Positions 29,633-30,087 of a stretch of 30,087 bases of DNA are shown here, one piece after another. The DNA comes from Lingula anatina. Taxonomy: Eukaryota; Brachiopoda; Lingulata; Lingulida; Lingulidae. Below the pieces are notes generated by a model. The model had not been told where the DNA came from. It saw only the letters and a program-made list of their open reading frames with translations, and searched no databases. How positions within the stretch are numbered: position 1 is the stretch's first letter; each line of letters starts with the position of its first letter. The translations under genes and the position numbers were made by a program. The stretch is from positions 30,666 to 60,752 of the forward strand of contig NW_019775516.1 in NCBI RefSeq assembly GCF_001039355.2, given 5' to 3'.

Positions 29633-30059
29633 CAACTCCCAATACTTTTAATGTAAATCATTTTGATATGTTATAACATTATGATTTTCATACTGTATAA
29701 TAGAATGTGCAAAAGCTACTGATAAGTACAGTAAGTTGCATATAAAACTGTTAATCAAAATTTTCAAAGAGATTCACCAGGTGTAACTTATTCATATTTC
29801 AGAACCCAACTAGATAAGATATCCCTCTTCCCACATGGCCATAAAACGTACACTAACATCTGGACAAAACGACATTTTCTAAATAGCGTCAGATTTCTTA
29901 ATCAAAAATGTCTGAATCTTCTTCCATTTCTGTTCTGGCCCCTACCACTCTCTCCTGATGGCCTATTGCCCCCCCCCCCCAATAATTACCTTTCACCCAT
30001 GCCCTGTCTCTCACTCCCCTCTAATGCCCCTCATGTCCTCGTCACTGTCTTTTCCTTGA
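29633..30059. other. Noncoding
   Basis: C-rich and AT-rich stretches; no exon seen on either strand. Confidence 0.5.
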
Positions 30060-30087
30060 ATATTATTATTATTATTATTATTATTAT
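30060..30087. repeat. (TTA)n microsatellite at the window end
   Basis: About nine ATT units, running off the edge. Confidence 0.95.

Noticed and set aside
1-30087. tRNA genes, rRNA or CRISPR arrays
   Set aside because: No cloverleaf with paired A/B boxes, rRNA core or regularly spaced direct repeats with unique spacers was found by reading.

Overview
The window is animal nuclear DNA: AT-rich, with spliced genes (GT/AG introns), long introns, many microsatellites, poly-C tracts and short inverted-repeat elements. Repeats carrying runs of TGACCTTGACC, poly-C element families and CARD / CaRF-MULE genes fit a lophotrochozoan, most likely a bivalve mollusc; that placement is inference. Two isolated 'n' bases (15989, 19387) mark joins in a draft assembly.

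Layout. (1) 1-7400, minus strand: the 5' part of HACL1, the peroxisomal TPP-dependent 2-hydroxyacyl-CoA lyase. Eleven coding exons join in frame to 324 codons. The TPP-binding C-terminal half lies beyond position 1 or is absent. The introns carry two foldback/TIR elements, a 30-bp minisatellite, a (TG)n tract right at a 5' splice site and two copies of an old repeat. (2) 8760-13400, minus strand: a cluster of CARD (death-fold) exons. Two are complete CARDs in a 1.77-kb tandem duplication (A at about 10.7-11.1 kb, B at about 12.5-12.9 kb). Each is preceded by a truncated half-CARD, and a third, diverged CARD lies at 9.3-9.6 kb, followed in frame by a stop and a duplicated Ser/Thr/Pro peptide. 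The A and B CARD exons are identical over 360 bp although their flanks differ by several percent. (3) 13.9-17.7 kb: noncoding, with a palindrome-headed tandem-repeat element and a 463-bp duplication around an n that looks like unmerged contig ends. (4) 17.7-19.4 kb, minus strand: the last two exons of a C2H2 zinc-finger gene (five fingers plus a Gln/Thr-rich tail); its 5' part is lost at the n. (5) 19.4-21.3 kb: repeats, including two 0.38-kb copies rich in nuclear-receptor-type half-sites and a 95-bp Tc1/mariner-like MITE. (6) 21.36-27.8 kb, plus strand: seven exons joining in frame to about 570 codons. The product has a CaRF (ALS2CR8) type N-terminal half and a MULE-type DDE transposase-like half with all three candidate acidic residues present. 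(7) 27.8-30.1 kb: foldback and other repeats; the 3' end of the CaRF-MULE gene is not recognisable there.

The genes are not an operon and show no shared pathway. The most interesting items are the intron-containing CaRF-MULE gene, which may be a domesticated transposase or an intron-bearing element, and the CARD cluster, with signs of recent gene conversion, exon decay and a possible CARD-only product.
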